This document shows, one piece after another, positions 22,684 to 34,496 of a DNA stretch of 64,000 nt. A model generated the notes under the pieces. The model worked only from the letters and a program-made list of their open reading frames with translations. It did not search any database and was not told where the DNA came from. The first letter of the stretch is position 1. Each line of letters begins with the position of its first letter. The position numbers were made by a program, and so were the translations under genes. This DNA comes from Marsupella aquatica (Eukaryota; Marchantiophyta), in assembly GCA_973895155.1 (NCBI GenBank), contig OZ316898.1, positions 13,330,001-13,394,000 of the forward strand, given 5' to 3'.

Positions 22684-22924
22684 ATGGTGCGCAAGTTCTT
22701 CAAGGATGTGCATTGTTGCTTCCTTCCACTTGGTGAAGAGGACAAGACTATATGTGGGTTCTTTTGTTGGGGAGGTGTTATTGAGAAGTTGTGTACCTCA
22801 GAAATAGACTACTTGCTGGCCTATACGTGGAAAGAAGTTGTTGAGCACTTCAGTGACTACCATGGATTGATCGAGCACTTTGCAGAGACAATTCATTTCA
22901 TTTCTATCCGTTGGGTAGAGTGCT
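22684..22924 (+). pseudogene. CACTA second gene, 5' part, split by R3
   Basis: It opens with MVRKFFKDVHCCFLPLGEED and runs to ...FISIRWVEC, where R3 enters between the first and second bases of the next codon. Removing R3 and one GTGCT joins it in frame to 26887, giving about 185 residues in all. It is convergent with the TNP2-type transposase gene whose 3' end is at 27753. I do not recognise the family; position suggests the accessory (TNPA-like) protein of the element. Whether 22684 is the real start is unclear because a stop lies just upstream and an intron is possible. Confidence 0.6.
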
Positions 22925-25900
22925 TGCCACATCGTCAGCCTAGGCCTTAACCCGGGCTTCGGCTTAGACAGGCACATCCTTCGTCAAAATGAGGGTTCGG
23001 GCAGGGAGGGATGCACAGAATGCACCTAACTCACATAAACTAGCGCTAAGTGTGCCTATTGTCATATACGGAGACCTCCTAGGTATGGTTTGTGTTCCAC
23101 CGCCGGAACGTACCTTAGTCGATAGCAGGATCGACCCCGGCTTACGGGCTTCTAAGCCTTCGTGTTGTCTGCCTTCGATCCGGATTTGATGATATAGGTA
23201 CTCAACCCTGGCTCGCAACCACTACCCGCAAGCTGCACCCCGTGCCCGACTTGGGTAGTGCGTTCGGCCAAGCGTTGGTACCTATACACAAGATTCACAC
23301 ATACATACACACACAAGCATACAATCTCGGTTTACACAAAGGAAATAATGGGGAAGGATTTTACTACATAGGAGACATATGCGTACACTTAGTTGACCCG
23401 AAAGCTCCGGAATGAACAGGTCCAAGGCCGAGGGTGTACACTACAATGGAGCCCGACTCCGCACTCGCCTAGCGAGCTTAGTCCCACACCCTCCCCTTGG
23501 TACTCTTTCACTCCCAGAGGTCGGGACTCCCCGCACATACCGTGGATGTCCAACACTGAGACTAAAAACCCCCCCCTTGCCTCTACCGAGGGGTGCACTA
23601 AATACTAAGGGCTAAGGAACGGAGTGCCCTCACGCCCAAAGATTCGCTAACTAAGGTCCTAACTAAGTTGGCTGTCAGGCCGGAAAACGGCTTGTTTTAT
23701 TAGAAGATCCTAATCTACGCCGATTGTATAGCATGGCAGTGTTGTTCTAACTAGGGCAGGTGCTGTCCCTATAGCCTAATTGAGCTATTCCTAACTCTAC
23801 TCTAATCCTACTCTACCGCTAATGTCTGGCACGCTTGCCAGAACCGCCTGAGTGGGAGCGGCTATCCCGCTACCTTCTGAGTCTATCGGCGTCCTGCTTG
23901 AGTAGCTGGACCTGGTCCAACAGAGATTTGTTTTCCCGCTTCGCCACGTCTGCCTCTTCCGCGGCCTCCTGGCATGTCTCCTCCAGTTGCTGGGTGTCGC
24001 TCGTCAGCTTGTCCACCAACTGGGCCTGTTTAGTGGCTTCTCCTTGAACCCGTGCCATCTTTGCCTTCAGGGCATCAATCTTGGCTATGTCCCGTTGAGA
24101 CCTGGAATCAGCTTCCTCCAGATCTTTTTGCCAACTGACGGCTTGCCCCTGCAAATTGTCAATCTTGGTTCGGAGCCGCGCAATCTTGGTGTCCTTTCCG
24201 AGCTTGGCCTGTACTGCCAACGCTGCTTGGCCTCTAGCCTCGGTGACCTGGTCCTCCGTGGCCGTTACCTGAGGCCGAAGTTGTTGGAGTTCAGCCTCCA
24301 AGGTTGCCACTTTGTCCTTCAAGTAGGCAGACTCAACCCGATATCGCTCTATTCTCTACGCAGTCTCTGCCTGCGCATGTCCTGCCCTTACTGCCGCAAC
24401 CAACTCCTGGTTGAAGAAGTAGGCCACCCTCTGGGCCATATATTCCCCGGTGTCCCGAGAGATCTATTGCGAGAAATCTCCTAACAACCCGTTCAGAAAA
24501 GTGCCTGATGCAAAGAGTTCCGGATGGTCTAGACTATGTCCCTTTGGATTCGGGCACAGACAGACTCCAACCCGCGCAGGAGTAGGAGTGGACACATCCA
24601 ACCCTTGAGGTAAGTCGGTCGAAGGGGCTGGTTCTACTAGAGGTGGGTGGTTCTCCTGCTCCACCGCGGAGGGTGGTGAAATCTCCCCGACCACCGTGTT
24701 ATCTGCTTCGGGTACGGCTTCATTCGGCCTGGCTTCAATGGCATTGTCCTAATTGATCGCATCTAAGGTCGCGATGACATCGATGGGTATGCCTAGCGGG
24801 GCGGCAGCGGTCGATTGTAGGGCCGGGGTAGCAGGACTTGCAGCTGCCAGACTTTGGGCCTCGGGCTGCGGTTGCCTTACCTGGGCTGGGAACACCCATT
24901 TTGGTGAGGTCAGCTCGGTCTCATTGAGACGCGGGAGGCTTCGGCGGTCAAAACGAGTGTACCACTCGAGGATGATTTTGACGTGGCTAGCGAAGTATGC
25001 CCGCCCACCAAGGTACAAAGTCTTCCTTCTCCGCTCCATCTCCTCGTGGAACTTCTTGACGAAGGATGCCCACTTCCTGGGCCGATAGTTCTCCACCTGG
25101 ATAACCTGAGCGGCCGATATTTCCCCTCTCGGTTCCATCATGTGGAGGGCATACCGCTGAAACTCTAGGCATTCTGCTACCTCCAGGATGAGGCACATCC
25201 TCATTAAGAACCCATTGTCCACTACCCCTTCGGCAGGGAAGCTAGATGATTGGTATTTAGCTCCCTTGCCCCCAGGAACCCGCATCTCTACCCGGTTTAT
25301 TCCCTCGGGTAGGCCGAAAATCATCTTTAGACGTGCCTCATCGAGACACATCACTCTTCCGTGCGCTCGGGTTTGTTGACGGGCCTCGTCAAAGTTTTGA
25401 ATGAACTCCGCCATATCCTGTCCATAATACCTGCTTCCGTTCCAAGGGAGAGAGGCAAGGTGCTCAAACCCCTGAGTCTTCAGATAGCATGCATGCTTGG
25501 GGTGGAGGATGTTCTTGTGAACGTTGTCCCCCATGCGATGCATGGTCAGCTTGGCTAAGGCAACCGTGGCCAAAGGCAACCCGGATACGGCTGCGGGCTC
25601 CTTCCTCTTCTTACCCCGAGGCTGATTCCCGGGGTGACTAGAAGAAGGGGACATCTCTCCATCCTCTCGGTCAGGTGGTGGTAGCGCGACTGCCATGAGT
25701 ATTGGTGTCGGGGCCGCTAGCGTTACCGTGTTGTCCCCTCGGACTTGCTGGGGTGGTACGGGGTTGTTCGCACCCCGCGGTCGTCAATTTAGAGGAGGGT
25801 GAGTCTCCTTGTCCTCGGAGCTGATATGTACCGCATTCACCACGGATTGTACTCGGAGAGGTGGTGGAACCGGTGGCGGGAACCGGCTTGGCTGAGGCCG

Positions 25901-26881
25901 AGGAGGTGCAGGTGCGGGTATGGGCACGGTTTGGCTGGCACTGGTCGTTGAGGGTAGAGTTGCCATGAAGTCTGCAAGTGCCGGTAGAGATTTTCTGACG
26001 AAAGTAAAGATGGTCTTGTCAACCAGGTAGTGTTGAATTTGCCATTGATGATAGCCCAGACCCGAGCGGGGATGTGGTTGAAGTGGTGCCATTGTAAGTC
26101 AATTATGCGCAGAATATTGAAGACCTCGTCTAGAAGCCGAAGCAGTGCCTCCCAGAAGCCGATGTATTTACCTCCGTCAAAGAAGTACCTTGATACCTCT
26201 TTGGGTTGATAAAGCTCGCTCTGGGACGGGTACTCAAAGTTAAGGAGATAGTGGTGGCGGCCTGCTAGGCGGATGGCTCTCTCGTATTTGCGTTCGATCT
26301 CATATCGGCGCGGATTGGCGTGTTTCAATGAGTCGGCCAAGTGCCCTCCGATAGACAAGAACTGAGTCTAGAATCGTATGGCCGAACTAGAAAGGATCGT
26401 GTGCGACATTAAGGGAAGATAGCAGGTGACTAAGGAAAAGCGAGAGAGCTGGGATCAAAGCTGGCGCATGGACTGGAGAGCTTGGTGCACTGCAAAGGAT
26501 CGGCTCCCTTTTATACCCTGAGAGCTCGTCGATCGCCCGATGCCTCCTTGTCGATTATAGGTCAAGCCTTTCACGCTCATAGTGTACCAGCCCTTCTCCA
26601 GTCCGGGTCAGCTCGTGTCAGTGGCCGCCTCTCGAAGTTTGTTATACGGACCCGAGAGAGGGGGAAAAAGGGCCCATTACACGCTCGCAACCTGGTCGTG
26701 CAAATGGCGACCCGCCGCCAGCCCGAACTGAATTCCCCTTATTGACTAATGATTTCCTACTCATAATGCCTACCTAAATACTATCGTTATGCTAATAATA
26801 ACGGCCTAAGATACCCCTAATGCGCGTGCTAAGTGCGGTTAGATTGAATTACTCATTACCCGCCGTACCGGCGGCGTCACA
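22925..26881 (-). mobile_element. Retroelement R3, gag-only
   Basis: On the minus strand it runs from TGTGACGCCGCCGG (26881) to GACGATGTGGCA (22925) and is flanked by GTGCT (22920-22924 and 26882-26886). Its termini resemble those of R1 and R2 (TGTGAYGCC). No terminal repeats were found. A TATA box (GTATAAAAGGG, minus strand, about 26508-26520) precedes the gag-like gene. About 0.9 kb of the 3' end (22925-23825) has no recognisable gene. Confidence 0.85.
23870..26358 (-). pseudogene. R3 gag-like gene (decayed)
   Basis: It starts MSIGGHLADSLKHANPRRYE at 26358 and shifts frame near 26040. After a Pro-rich linker (PVPAPAPPRPQPSRFPP) comes an open segment, 25696-24749, with YLKTQGFEHLASLPW, GRVMCLDEARLKMIFGLPEG and HEEMERRRKTLYLGG. 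It matches the middle domain of the R1/R2 gag-like protein in order and spacing (LPW, GR, FGLP.G). A coiled coil (24322-23870, KDKVATLEAELQQLRPQV) ends it. Stops lie near 24740, 24460 and 24350. Confidence 0.72.
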
Positions 26882-26886
26882 GTGCT

Positions 26887-27203
26887 CAATTCTGGCCAAC
26901 AAACAGTTGGATCCAGGAGACTTCGTGTTGCATCCAGGTGATGATCAGATGTTGGATGAGGCGCCCAACCCAGATGATGGGGAGGCATATCCACCTACAT
27001 TGCCCAAATGTGAGTTGTCTCCGACTGAGCTTCACATTGTCTTGTATGATTACAAGGAAAGTTGTGTAGCTGAGGTTGAGGCTGAAAGGCTAAAGGCTGG
27101 GGAAGAGGTCGTCCGGAAGAAATGGAACCAGAGGCAGAGGCGTGATTCTTACAAAAGAAGGAAGGCAGATGAGGAGTACTACTGGTCTGGTGAACTCCTT
27201 TAG
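26887..27203 (+). pseudogene. CACTA second gene, 3' part
   Basis: It continues from 22924 after R3: SILANKQLDPGDFVLHPG, then an acidic stretch (DEAPNPDDGEAYPPTLPK) and a basic tail (KKWNQRQRRDSYKRRK), ending EYYWSGELL at 27203. A basic C-terminus fits a DNA-binding protein. Split only by R3, otherwise open. Confidence 0.65.
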
Positions 27204-27369
27204 TAGCAACAATCTGGATGTCAGTGGATGAGGCAGTTTAGTGATTCGGCTAGGTTATAGTCGCTTTGTGGTGGACATGCAATGTGCTTTGTAGGACCTT
27301 TGTATCTCTATATCATACTGAATCTGAATAAAGACTCCCTCATGTTTTTCATTTTGAATGCATGTGCCA

Positions 27370-27665
27370 ATTAATGTCACCACTATCATTAACGTCGCGC
27401 GGATATAGTAATGTTGCAATACACAACGTCTTTGGTTTAATACGTACCCTAAAACGACGTAAGTTAGTGTAACATCATTTTATGTGGAGAATCAACGTCG
27501 TGTGGAATAACGTAAACTGGGTCGTGGGTAAATTAACGTCATTGAGGGCTCAATAAAACAATGTTAATTGGAATTAACGTCTGCCTGGTACGACTTAGTT
27601 TGAAGATACATTGGTCTATTGGACGTAATAGTCATACAACGACGTTACCCACAGATGCTACAAAC
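27370..27665. repeat. ACGT-motif array 2 of the CACTA element
   Basis: AACGTCG, ACGACGT, TTAACGTC and AACGACGTT recur about a dozen times between the convergent 3' ends of the two CACTA genes. Same motifs as arrays 1 and 3. Confidence 0.72.
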
Positions 27666-27752
27666 CCACATGAAGGTGGCCATAACAAATATATACATGC
27701 ACTGAATACATTTATGGTCATGGATCCATATCATCTACAATTACTGATGCCA

Positions 27753-27827
27753 TCAAACCCTTCCTCCGTCGTGGGAAGATGGAATGACGATGGACCATCC
27801 TTTCATAGTGTGCATCGGAACCATAAT
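27753..27827 (-). pseudogene. CACTA TNP2-type transposase gene, last codons beyond R2
   Basis: Joining 34612 and onward to this piece across R2 (one ATAAT kept) reads QVDQCIMVPMHTMKGWSIVI and ends in TGA at 27753-27755. The pattern QCIxV....GWSIVI is typical of the C-terminus of plant En/Spm (CACTA) transposon proteins. Confidence 0.7.
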
Positions 27828-27939
27828 TGTGGTGCGTCCCATGGCTTCCTAAACCCAAGAAACCCCCCAGCTCAAGCCGATTCCCGCAGGTTTCGTGCTT
27901 GGCGAGGCCGTTTCCGCAGCTTAGCGGCATGGGACGCTG

Positions 27940-30229
27940 CTAACCTTCTACTACTACTATTAACATTTTACACACATATACTGGACAGATTTTACACACA
28001 ACGAATAGCTCCTCGTCGGGGAATCGATCATCGATGCAATCCGTGGCAGGTTTACCTGTGATCCTTGAAAAGAAGTCGGCATTGGCATGTAACTTTCCCG
28101 GCTTGATCCTCAGCTCATAGTCAAACTCCTGTAATAGCAAAATCCATCTTGCTACTCTGCCTGTAAGATCCGCTTATTGACTAGGTACTTCAAACTTTCA
28201 TGATCAGTATGAAAGATTACCTTGTACCCTAGTAAATAATGCCTAAACTTTTTACAAGAATAAATGACTCCTAATGCTTCTCTTTCCATGGTAGAGTAGT
28301 TCCGTTCGGCATCGACAAGCTGACGGCTTGCGAAGTATATGGGATGGTCCCTTCCTTTCTCATCCAACTGACTTAGTACTGAGCCAATACAGAAGCCCGA
28401 GACATCTACAAAAACATGAAAATCTTTGTTCCAGTCTGGTGCTATCATGACTGGGGCCTCTACTAACATCTGCTTTAATTCTACCACCGCTGTGACTTGT
28501 TCGGGTGTGGGTTCGAAGTCTGCTCCTGCCTTGAGCATATTGGTTAATGGTAAAGCTAGCTTGGCAAAATCCTTGATGAACCGGCGATAGTAACCAATGC
28601 ATCCCAAGAAGGATCTTACATCCTTTATGTTCTTAGGTTGCATGATATCTAGCCATACTGCTAGCTTACCTTTGTCAATCTCAATGCCCTTCCTTGATAC
28701 CTTGTGACCTAGTAGCACCCCCTCGGTTACTGCAAAAAAACATTTATCTGGGTGTAACTTGAGACCCACCTCTCTACATCTCATGAAGGTTTTCCTGAGG
28801 TATTTAGCATGTTTCGATGCCTTCCCGAATACTGCAAAGTCATCAATGAAGATTTCCATGAACTTTCTCAAGTAATCATGAAAAATGTTCACCATTAATC
28901 GTTGGAACATAGCTGGTGCGTTGCAGAGTCCAAACGGCATACGATTGAAGACATAGATCCCCCATTCCGTGATGAAGGCCGTCTTGATTTGGTCTTCCTG
29001 CCGAATCCTGATTTGGTTATAACCAGAGTATCCATCCATGAATGAATATAGTTCATGACTGGCTACCATGTCTAGTACCATATCAGTAAACGGTAAAGGA
29101 AAATGGTCTTTTAATGTTGCTTCATTCAGCTTCCTGTAATCCTGACAAACCCGGATCTTGGGTTTACCATCGGGTCCAGCTTTCTTGGGAACTATCACAA
29201 TTGGAGACACCCAGTCTGAATGCAGGACTGGAGTGATGAATCCAGCTTCCACTAGTTTGTCGATTTCTGTTTTGACCAGCAGGGAATACTTCGGGTTCAT
29301 CCTTCGAATTGGTTGTCGAAATGATTTGGCTCCTAACATGAGATCAATTCGATGTTCCCCTAGTGTTGGATCTACTCCCTTTAGATCTTGGTGACTCCAT
29401 GCAAACACATCCTGAAATTCAATCAATAAGTCACTGATCTCTTTCTCGAGCTCAGGTGCTAGGTTTCTCCCTAAGTTCAGTTCTCTTCCCTCTCCTAAGT
29501 CGAGCTTCCGATATTGCCGTGCTTGGATCATATTAATCTGCTTCTTCAAATTCGGGTCCAGTTCGGCTTCCAGTCTCTCTAATCTCATACCTCCATAAAC
29601 TGGGATCTCGGCTGGACTAGCCGAGTCGGTCCCTTCCTTGGTGTCCATAGATTGTCCCTTACCGGTCTCTTCGGTTTTGAATTAGTGGTCGGCTCCCCTT
29701 CCTGCCTTGGCTCTGGATCGTGTCTGTCCATCTCATCCACCTCTTGCTCCTAAGAGTTAGGCCGCTGTGCTCTCTCGGCTTCTAATAGGGCCTCAATTTG
29801 TTCTGCCCTCGTAATCGGCTTGTATGCCGATCCCTTGGTATTTAATTCCTTGCCGATGATCGATGGCGTTGTGGACCCCGTCGGCTCTGCCACAACGCCT
29901 GCAGAAAATCCACTGTCCCTGCTACTGCTCCCCACTTAGCCGTTTCATCCAATTGGTCTACATCCTTTACTTCCTCCGGAATTGCAGCTAAAAAGGTGGA
30001 TTCTATTGTAAAGCAGTCCTCGACCTCTTCGTCTTCTTCTTCCAAGTCACCTTCCATTGGTTCTTGCCATAATCCGCTGGGGGGTACCTCTGGTCCAAAG
30101 ACACCTTCTTCGGTTAGGTTAGTGAGGCATTCTAACCAACGTACTTCATCGGCTGACTCCAGTCCACTGTCGTACCCATCTACTTCCCTTATGCTTTTCC
30201 TACGGTCATCCTTAGTGTCCCAGGATACC
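27940..30229 (-). pseudogene. R2 Ty3-type pol segment (RT and RNase H)
   Basis: The main open part (29648-28152) starts DSASPAEIPVYGGM-like sequence and holds the Ty3 RT order: FAWSHQDLKGVDP, VSPIVIVPKKAGPDGKPKIR, YSGYNQIRI, NRMPFGLCNAPAMFQRLM and the active site IFIDDFAVFG. This is followed by the connection LGCIGYYRRFIKDFA and RNase H (DVSGFCIGSVLSQLDEKGRDH, MEREALGVIYSCKKFRHYL, TDHESLKYLVN). After a frameshift near 28145 comes LLQEFDYELRIKPGKLHANAD. There the segment stops and the element's 3' end begins, so integrase is missing. The upstream part, 29650-30229, is acidic and broken by stops. The polymerase copies element RNA into DNA; this copy looks incomplete. Confidence 0.9.
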
Positions 30230-30329
30230 NNNNNNNNNNNNNNNNNNNNNNNNNNNNNNNNNNNNNNNNNNNNNNNNNNNNNNNNNNNNNNNNNNNNNNN
30301 NNNNNNNNNNNNNNNNNNNNNNNNNNNNN
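30230..30329. other. Assembly gap (100 N)
   Basis: Exactly 100 undetermined bases between the noncoding part after gag and the pol segment of R2. The round length points to a scaffold gap of unknown true size. Confidence 0.99.
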
Positions 30330-30863
30330 AATGCGACACACAAATAGCAAAATGACTCATTCTGACTGAGTCATACCATGCACTTGCCATACAAACAGTA
30401 CATCTCATACACAAGTTCTGCGAACTAAGCCGTGAGGCCAACTCTATTCAGCTCTTAGGCATGAGGAAACATGAATATACACAAGGGTCACTGTATGACT
30501 AACCGAGAGCTTCTCGTACTACTTGATCCCAGCCCGGCTGGTGCAAACTAAAAACTTGCTAAAGAAGAGGCCCTGAGCTCCCCGCTGCCCAGGTACTTAT
30601 CCTGGTAGTGGATCCGCCATTCTTTGCATCGTAAGCCTAATCTACTTAACAGTAATCTACTTGCCCGAATCTACCTATGTACAGCAAGGCAGGAGCACAA
30701 GTGTTGCTCCTACCAGTGGGACCGCAATCCCACTAAGCTAAGTGTCAGGGCCGCTCCTGGTTCTGATCCTAATCCTAAATGTGGAGATCCGCGCCCGCCC
30801 TGCCCACTCACGCCTCCTCCCTCCACGTCTGCCCTCCCTAAAAGGAACGACGCCCTTGCACCG

Positions 30864-33800
30864 TCACGACACCGGTGGTGGATCCTTAATGGACGCCCCC
30901 AACGCTTCCTCCTCAGCCACTGCCGTAGGCTCATTCCCTGACAGATTACCTGCCCTTGACTGAGTCAACTCTCCATCGGCCTGACTGGGTCCACCATCGG
31001 CGTCAGCATCGGCTCGAGAATCGGTTACGGCCTCAGCCTCGGCTACGGTCTCCCCGGCCTGCTCAAGAGGCGGATCTGGAATACTGGCCTCCTTACTGAG
31101 TAGTTCGGCTTGGGCCGCACCATCCCTACCTGTGATCATAGCGGGATCTATTGCCGTATTCATGTCGGAGGATGGTGCTGGTTCTACCTCTTTGGTCACC
31201 ACAGCTTGTGGAGTCGGATTACTCCTTGACCCTGAAGGTTTCCGCTTTTTCTTCTTTTCTGGTTCGGCAGCTGGTCCCTTCCCCTTCCCACTTACCTCCG
31301 GCACTGGTGCAGTTGGCGCGGCTTTTTCTTCGGCCAGTACCACTCCTGGTAACTTGGTTGCCCCAATTGGAGTTGGGCCTGATGAAGACAAGCACCTAAA
31401 TACTGCGGCTTGTTTCTTCAGCCGCTCCGTTTGGTTGTCGGCCCGCCGCTGGAGGTTCTCCATCTTCCTCGTGATTTCCTCCAACTCCTCCTGGGTCTCA
31501 TCCAGGTCCTTGCATGCCTCCTCTAGTTCCTTCTGGGCTTCCTCCTGTTCTTGTTTCAAGGTAGTCCTCTCCTCCTGGGTTGCTTTTAGCTCCTTGTCGA
31601 GCTCTGCAATGATGACAGACTCCATCTGGTTCATCTTGGCGTAAGTCTGTTCGAGCATCTCGTCCTTCTCCCTTAGGTCGGCCTTGAAGCTGGCCGTCAG
31701 GGACGCAAGCTCCTGCTGCAGCACCATAATCCCTTGATAGGATTTCCCTAACTCGGCCTCCTTCTGCTCAAGGGCTCCGCGGATTTTCTCGAGCTCCCCT
31801 TTCAATGCCCATTCCTTTCTTTGGGTTTCCGCCATGGCCCGGCTGTTGGCTGTTATGTGGGCCTCCTCTGTATTCTTCAGCTCTTGCTTCCACTTCTCCC
31901 TCTCTTTGATCGTGTCGGCCAACTCTTCCTGCGTCTGAGTCAGTTTATCCTTGATATTCTGATTATCAGCCTGCACGGTGTCCAACTGCCCCTGCATGAT
32001 GTTCAGCTCATGTTGTTTAATCCGCAGTTCATCTTGGGCTTTCTTGGCCGCCCTTAGATCTTCAATCTCGGCTTCCATCCTCCTAAGCCGCTGAATGACC
32101 TCGTCCTTCTTGCTTCTCTCTAAAGCCACCGCTTCTGCTAATTGGTGCTTCTCCAACTGCTCCCTATGGAAAAAGGGTCCTACCTCCAACTCCTCTCCAA
32201 AGATGCCGAGCGCAAGTTCCCCACACATCTCACCATACTCCATGGCTCTATTCTTAGTGTAGGTGGAGTAAGTAGAAGTGATCGGCATCGCCCATCGCGG
32301 CCTCTGCTCCCAAGCCGTCCTGCGGATCTCTTCAATCGTGGCTAGAGGTTTGCTTCCTTTTTTGGCTAGCCGCCTGATGTCCTCCGGCCAATCTCCTCCT
32401 GGTAAATCCTTTTCCTTAGCCAGGGCGGCCTCCTCCTCCTGCTTGATTCGCTCCTGAAATTCCTGCACCGTCTGTTTTATGCCGTCGAAGCTCGGGGGAG
32501 CAACATCTGGTGGGGGAGACTCAGGGCTACTCTGCTGGTTGGGGTCCCCTCGCACTACCCTTGGAAGTGTGGGGACAAACCGGCCATAGGTCCTTACTCC
32601 TGGAACGTGATGGTCCGACCCATAGCCGGAATTATCATGGCTGCAGTCCTCCACTGCCTCCTCTACCTCTTGGACGTCCGGCTTCTCCCTCTCCTCTTCG
32701 TCGGTAGGAGCTTCAGGCAATTCTGCCTCAGATTCGGAGCTTGAGGTTCCCACGTACATTCGAACACCTGGCTTGGATTCCGGCCTGATTCTTTCCTTGT
32801 CTCCAGCAAAGGGGTTTTCTCTTGTGAGCCGGTGTAGGCCTACCTCTGTAGTAGTGTCCTGCATTGTTGCCGTTGCCGTTGTTGTTGCCGATGCCGATTT
32901 CTTTTCTTTCTCCAGTAGTTTCAGCAGACTCTGCATGCCTGGTTGCTGCATCGGCAAGTCCTCCTTCCTGGGCCTAAACACCTGCTCAATCGTAGGACTA
33001 ACAGGTGGTTGAGGCTTCTCAGCCAACGGCCTCGGCGTTGGAGCTTCCTCGGGTGCCCTTACCTGCAGGGGAAGTACCAGGGCAAAAGTCTGACCTCTGG
33101 CATACCGGCACAACAGCGGCATATGATAGCCCAGCCGCGACACGCTCCCCATGCCGATTACCTGCTGCTCCTCCTTTAAGATCTTCTTCAATTGGTTGAG
33201 GAGGTACCCGTTGTAGTCCCGGCTTGGGTCTGGCCTTTTTGCCAGATAGACCTGTGCCTTGCCGATCTCTGCCCTCGGCAAGTTACAATGCATGGTCACC
33301 CGCAAGAAGTCGATCATCTCTCCTATGTGCGGGTTGGTGCAGGTGTTCCGGAAGAAGCCATTCTTCGTTGATGGCCCGGGGAACGACCGGAACTCCTTGT
33401 CAGGCAAGGTCTTCCTGGTATCAACTTTGGTCTTATTGCCTATCGGCAGGCCAAACACTTCGGCAATTACCTTGGGAGTAAGATAGAAATCCTTCCCATA
33501 TATCCTCATGCAATTGGTCTCGGGTTCCCATGACCCCACGAATTCTAATAGGTCTGACTCCGGTACCTCCGGCTTCAGCCATGGTAATCTTACAAAGGCC
33601 TCCAAGCCGGATCCGGCCATGAAGCCTTGGTACTTCTTGGTCTGCATGGCCGTAAAGCATGCATCCTCCTCCCGTGCAAAATGTAGTTGCACCTCCACCG
33701 GTAGGGTTGCCGCCCAGCCCTTCCAGGTGTCATCCCTGGTTGGAATGGCCTTGATGGGATCGACCTCCTCCTCTTCGGCTTCTCCCTGCCTCCTGTTCTG

Positions 33801-34496
33801 CTGCTCGGCTGGCTTCTTTGGTGCCGCCGACCTCGTTCTTTTTGCCGGGGTGGCTTCATCATTGACGGCTCCCTTCCTCTTCATCTCTGCTGCCGTGGAG
33901 GTTTCTCCTAGCACCGTTGCCTGGGTCCACCTTTCCGTGCTACCCTTTAATTCCCAGTGTATGTCGTTGTAGTTCTTGATGGCCTCTCGGATGCCGACGA
34001 CGCTGTCTTTGCAAAATAGAAGATCGTCGAGTTGATTGGAAGTAGGCGTCCACAGGAACTCGTCCTTGATGAGTTCGCCTCCTAAGAAAGCCGTCTTCTG
34101 CAGCTCCCACAATCGAGCGAGCTCCTGCCGTTCTCGAGCTGCCCTTTCTGATTCCTCGTCCTCGTAAGTCTTGATGTACTCAGTTGCCCGTTCGAACAGG
34201 CATCCCCAGAAATGTGCCGCTTGATTGACGTTGCTCATACCCTCCTTAGGTCGATCGTCGGTATCTACTCTCTCCCCGAGTGCTTGCCTAAGCAGCTGAC
34301 AGTAGTTGGCCTCCCGTAGTCGTCTGCCTAGTTCGTGCTCGCAAATGAGCCACCATCTCCTGCAAGCGCTCCTTACCCCTCCCCTCTGCCGGTCCTTCTT
34401 CCCGTTGATCCTTCCTAGCCGCCGACGCTTAACGCGCCCTAACCCTAATCGGGTTTTCACCCTCAGCCTTACCTCCGGCCTCTGCCCGGGTTCCAT
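30864..34496 (-). CDS. R2 gag-like protein, 1210 residues, open
   Basis: It starts MEPGQRPEVRLRVKTRLGLG and is open to the end (ASIKDPPPVS). The order is: a basic N-terminus; a region with HFWGCLFERATEYIKTYEDE; a basic/acidic linker with KRTRSAAPKKPAEQ; a globular middle (KYQGFMAGSGLEAFVRLPWL, LTPKVIAEVFGLPIG); a Pro-rich part; a conserved segment with GDWPEDIRRLAKKG and WAMPITSTYSTYTKNRAMEY; a coiled coil of about 250 residues; and an Ala/Glu-rich tail. R1 carries the same gene with many stops. I cannot assign it to a named Pfam family; the middle faintly resembles the plant mobile domain. By position it should be the structural protein of the element. Confidence 0.85.
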   Translation of the reverse strand: MEPGQRPEVRLRVKTRLGLGRVKRRRLGRINGKKDRQRGGVRSACRRWWLICEHELGRRLREANYCQLLRQALGERVDTDDRPKEGMSNVNQAAHFWGCLFERATEYIKTYEDEESERAARERQELARLWELQKTAFLGGELIKDEFLWTPTSNQLDDLLFCKDSVVGIREAIKNYNDIHWELKGSTERWTQATVLGETSTAAEMKRKGAVNDEATPAKRTRSAAPKKPAEQQNRRQGEAEEEEVDPIKAIPTRDDTWKGWAATLPVEVQLHFAREEDACFTAMQTKKYQGFMAGSGLEAFVRLPWLKPEVPESDLLEFVGSWEPETNCMRIYGKDFYLTPKVIAEVFGLPIGNKTKVDTRKTLPDKEFRSFPGPSTKNGFFRNTCTNPHIGEMIDFLRVTMHCNLPRAEIGKAQVYLAKRPDPSRDYNGYLLNQLKKILKEEQQVIGMGSVSRLGYHMPLLCRYARGQTFALVLPLQVRAPEEAPTPRPLAEKPQPPVSPTIEQVFRPRKEDLPMQQPGMQSLLKLLEKEKKSASATTTATATMQDTTTEVGLHRLTRENPFAGDKERIRPESKPGVRMYVGTSSSESEAELPEAPTDEEEREKPDVQEVEEAVEDCSHDNSGYGSDHHVPGVRTYGRFVPTLPRVVRGDPNQQSSPESPPPDVAPPSFDGIKQTVQEFQERIKQEEEAALAKEKDLPGGDWPEDIRRLAKKGSKPLATIEEIRRTAWEQRPRWAMPITSTYSTYTKNRAMEYGEMCGELALGIFGEELEVGPFFHREQLEKHQLAEAVALERSKKDEVIQRLRRMEAEIEDLRAAKKAQDELRIKQHELNIMQGQLDTVQADNQNIKDKLTQTQEELADTIKEREKWKQELKNTEEAHITANSRAMAETQRKEWALKGELEKIRGALEQKEAELGKSYQGIMVLQQELASLTASFKADLREKDEMLEQTYAKMNQMESVIIAELDKELKATQEERTTLKQEQEEAQKELEEACKDLDETQEELEEITRKMENLQRRADNQTERLKKQAAVFRCLSSSGPTPIGATKLPGVVLAEEKAAPTAPVPEVSGKGKGPAAEPEKKKKRKPSGSRSNPTPQAVVTKEVEPAPSSDMNTAIDPAMITGRDGAAQAELLSKEASIPDPPLEQAGETVAEAEAVTDSRADADADGGPSQADGELTQSRAGNLSGNEPTAVAEEEALGASIKDPPPVS

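Noticed and set aside
28152-29648. R2 pol belonging to a different, separately inserted retroelement
   Set aside because: The segment lies between sequences shared with R1 and a single ATAAT duplication flanks the whole unit, so it is more simply part of R2; the gap keeps a small doubt.
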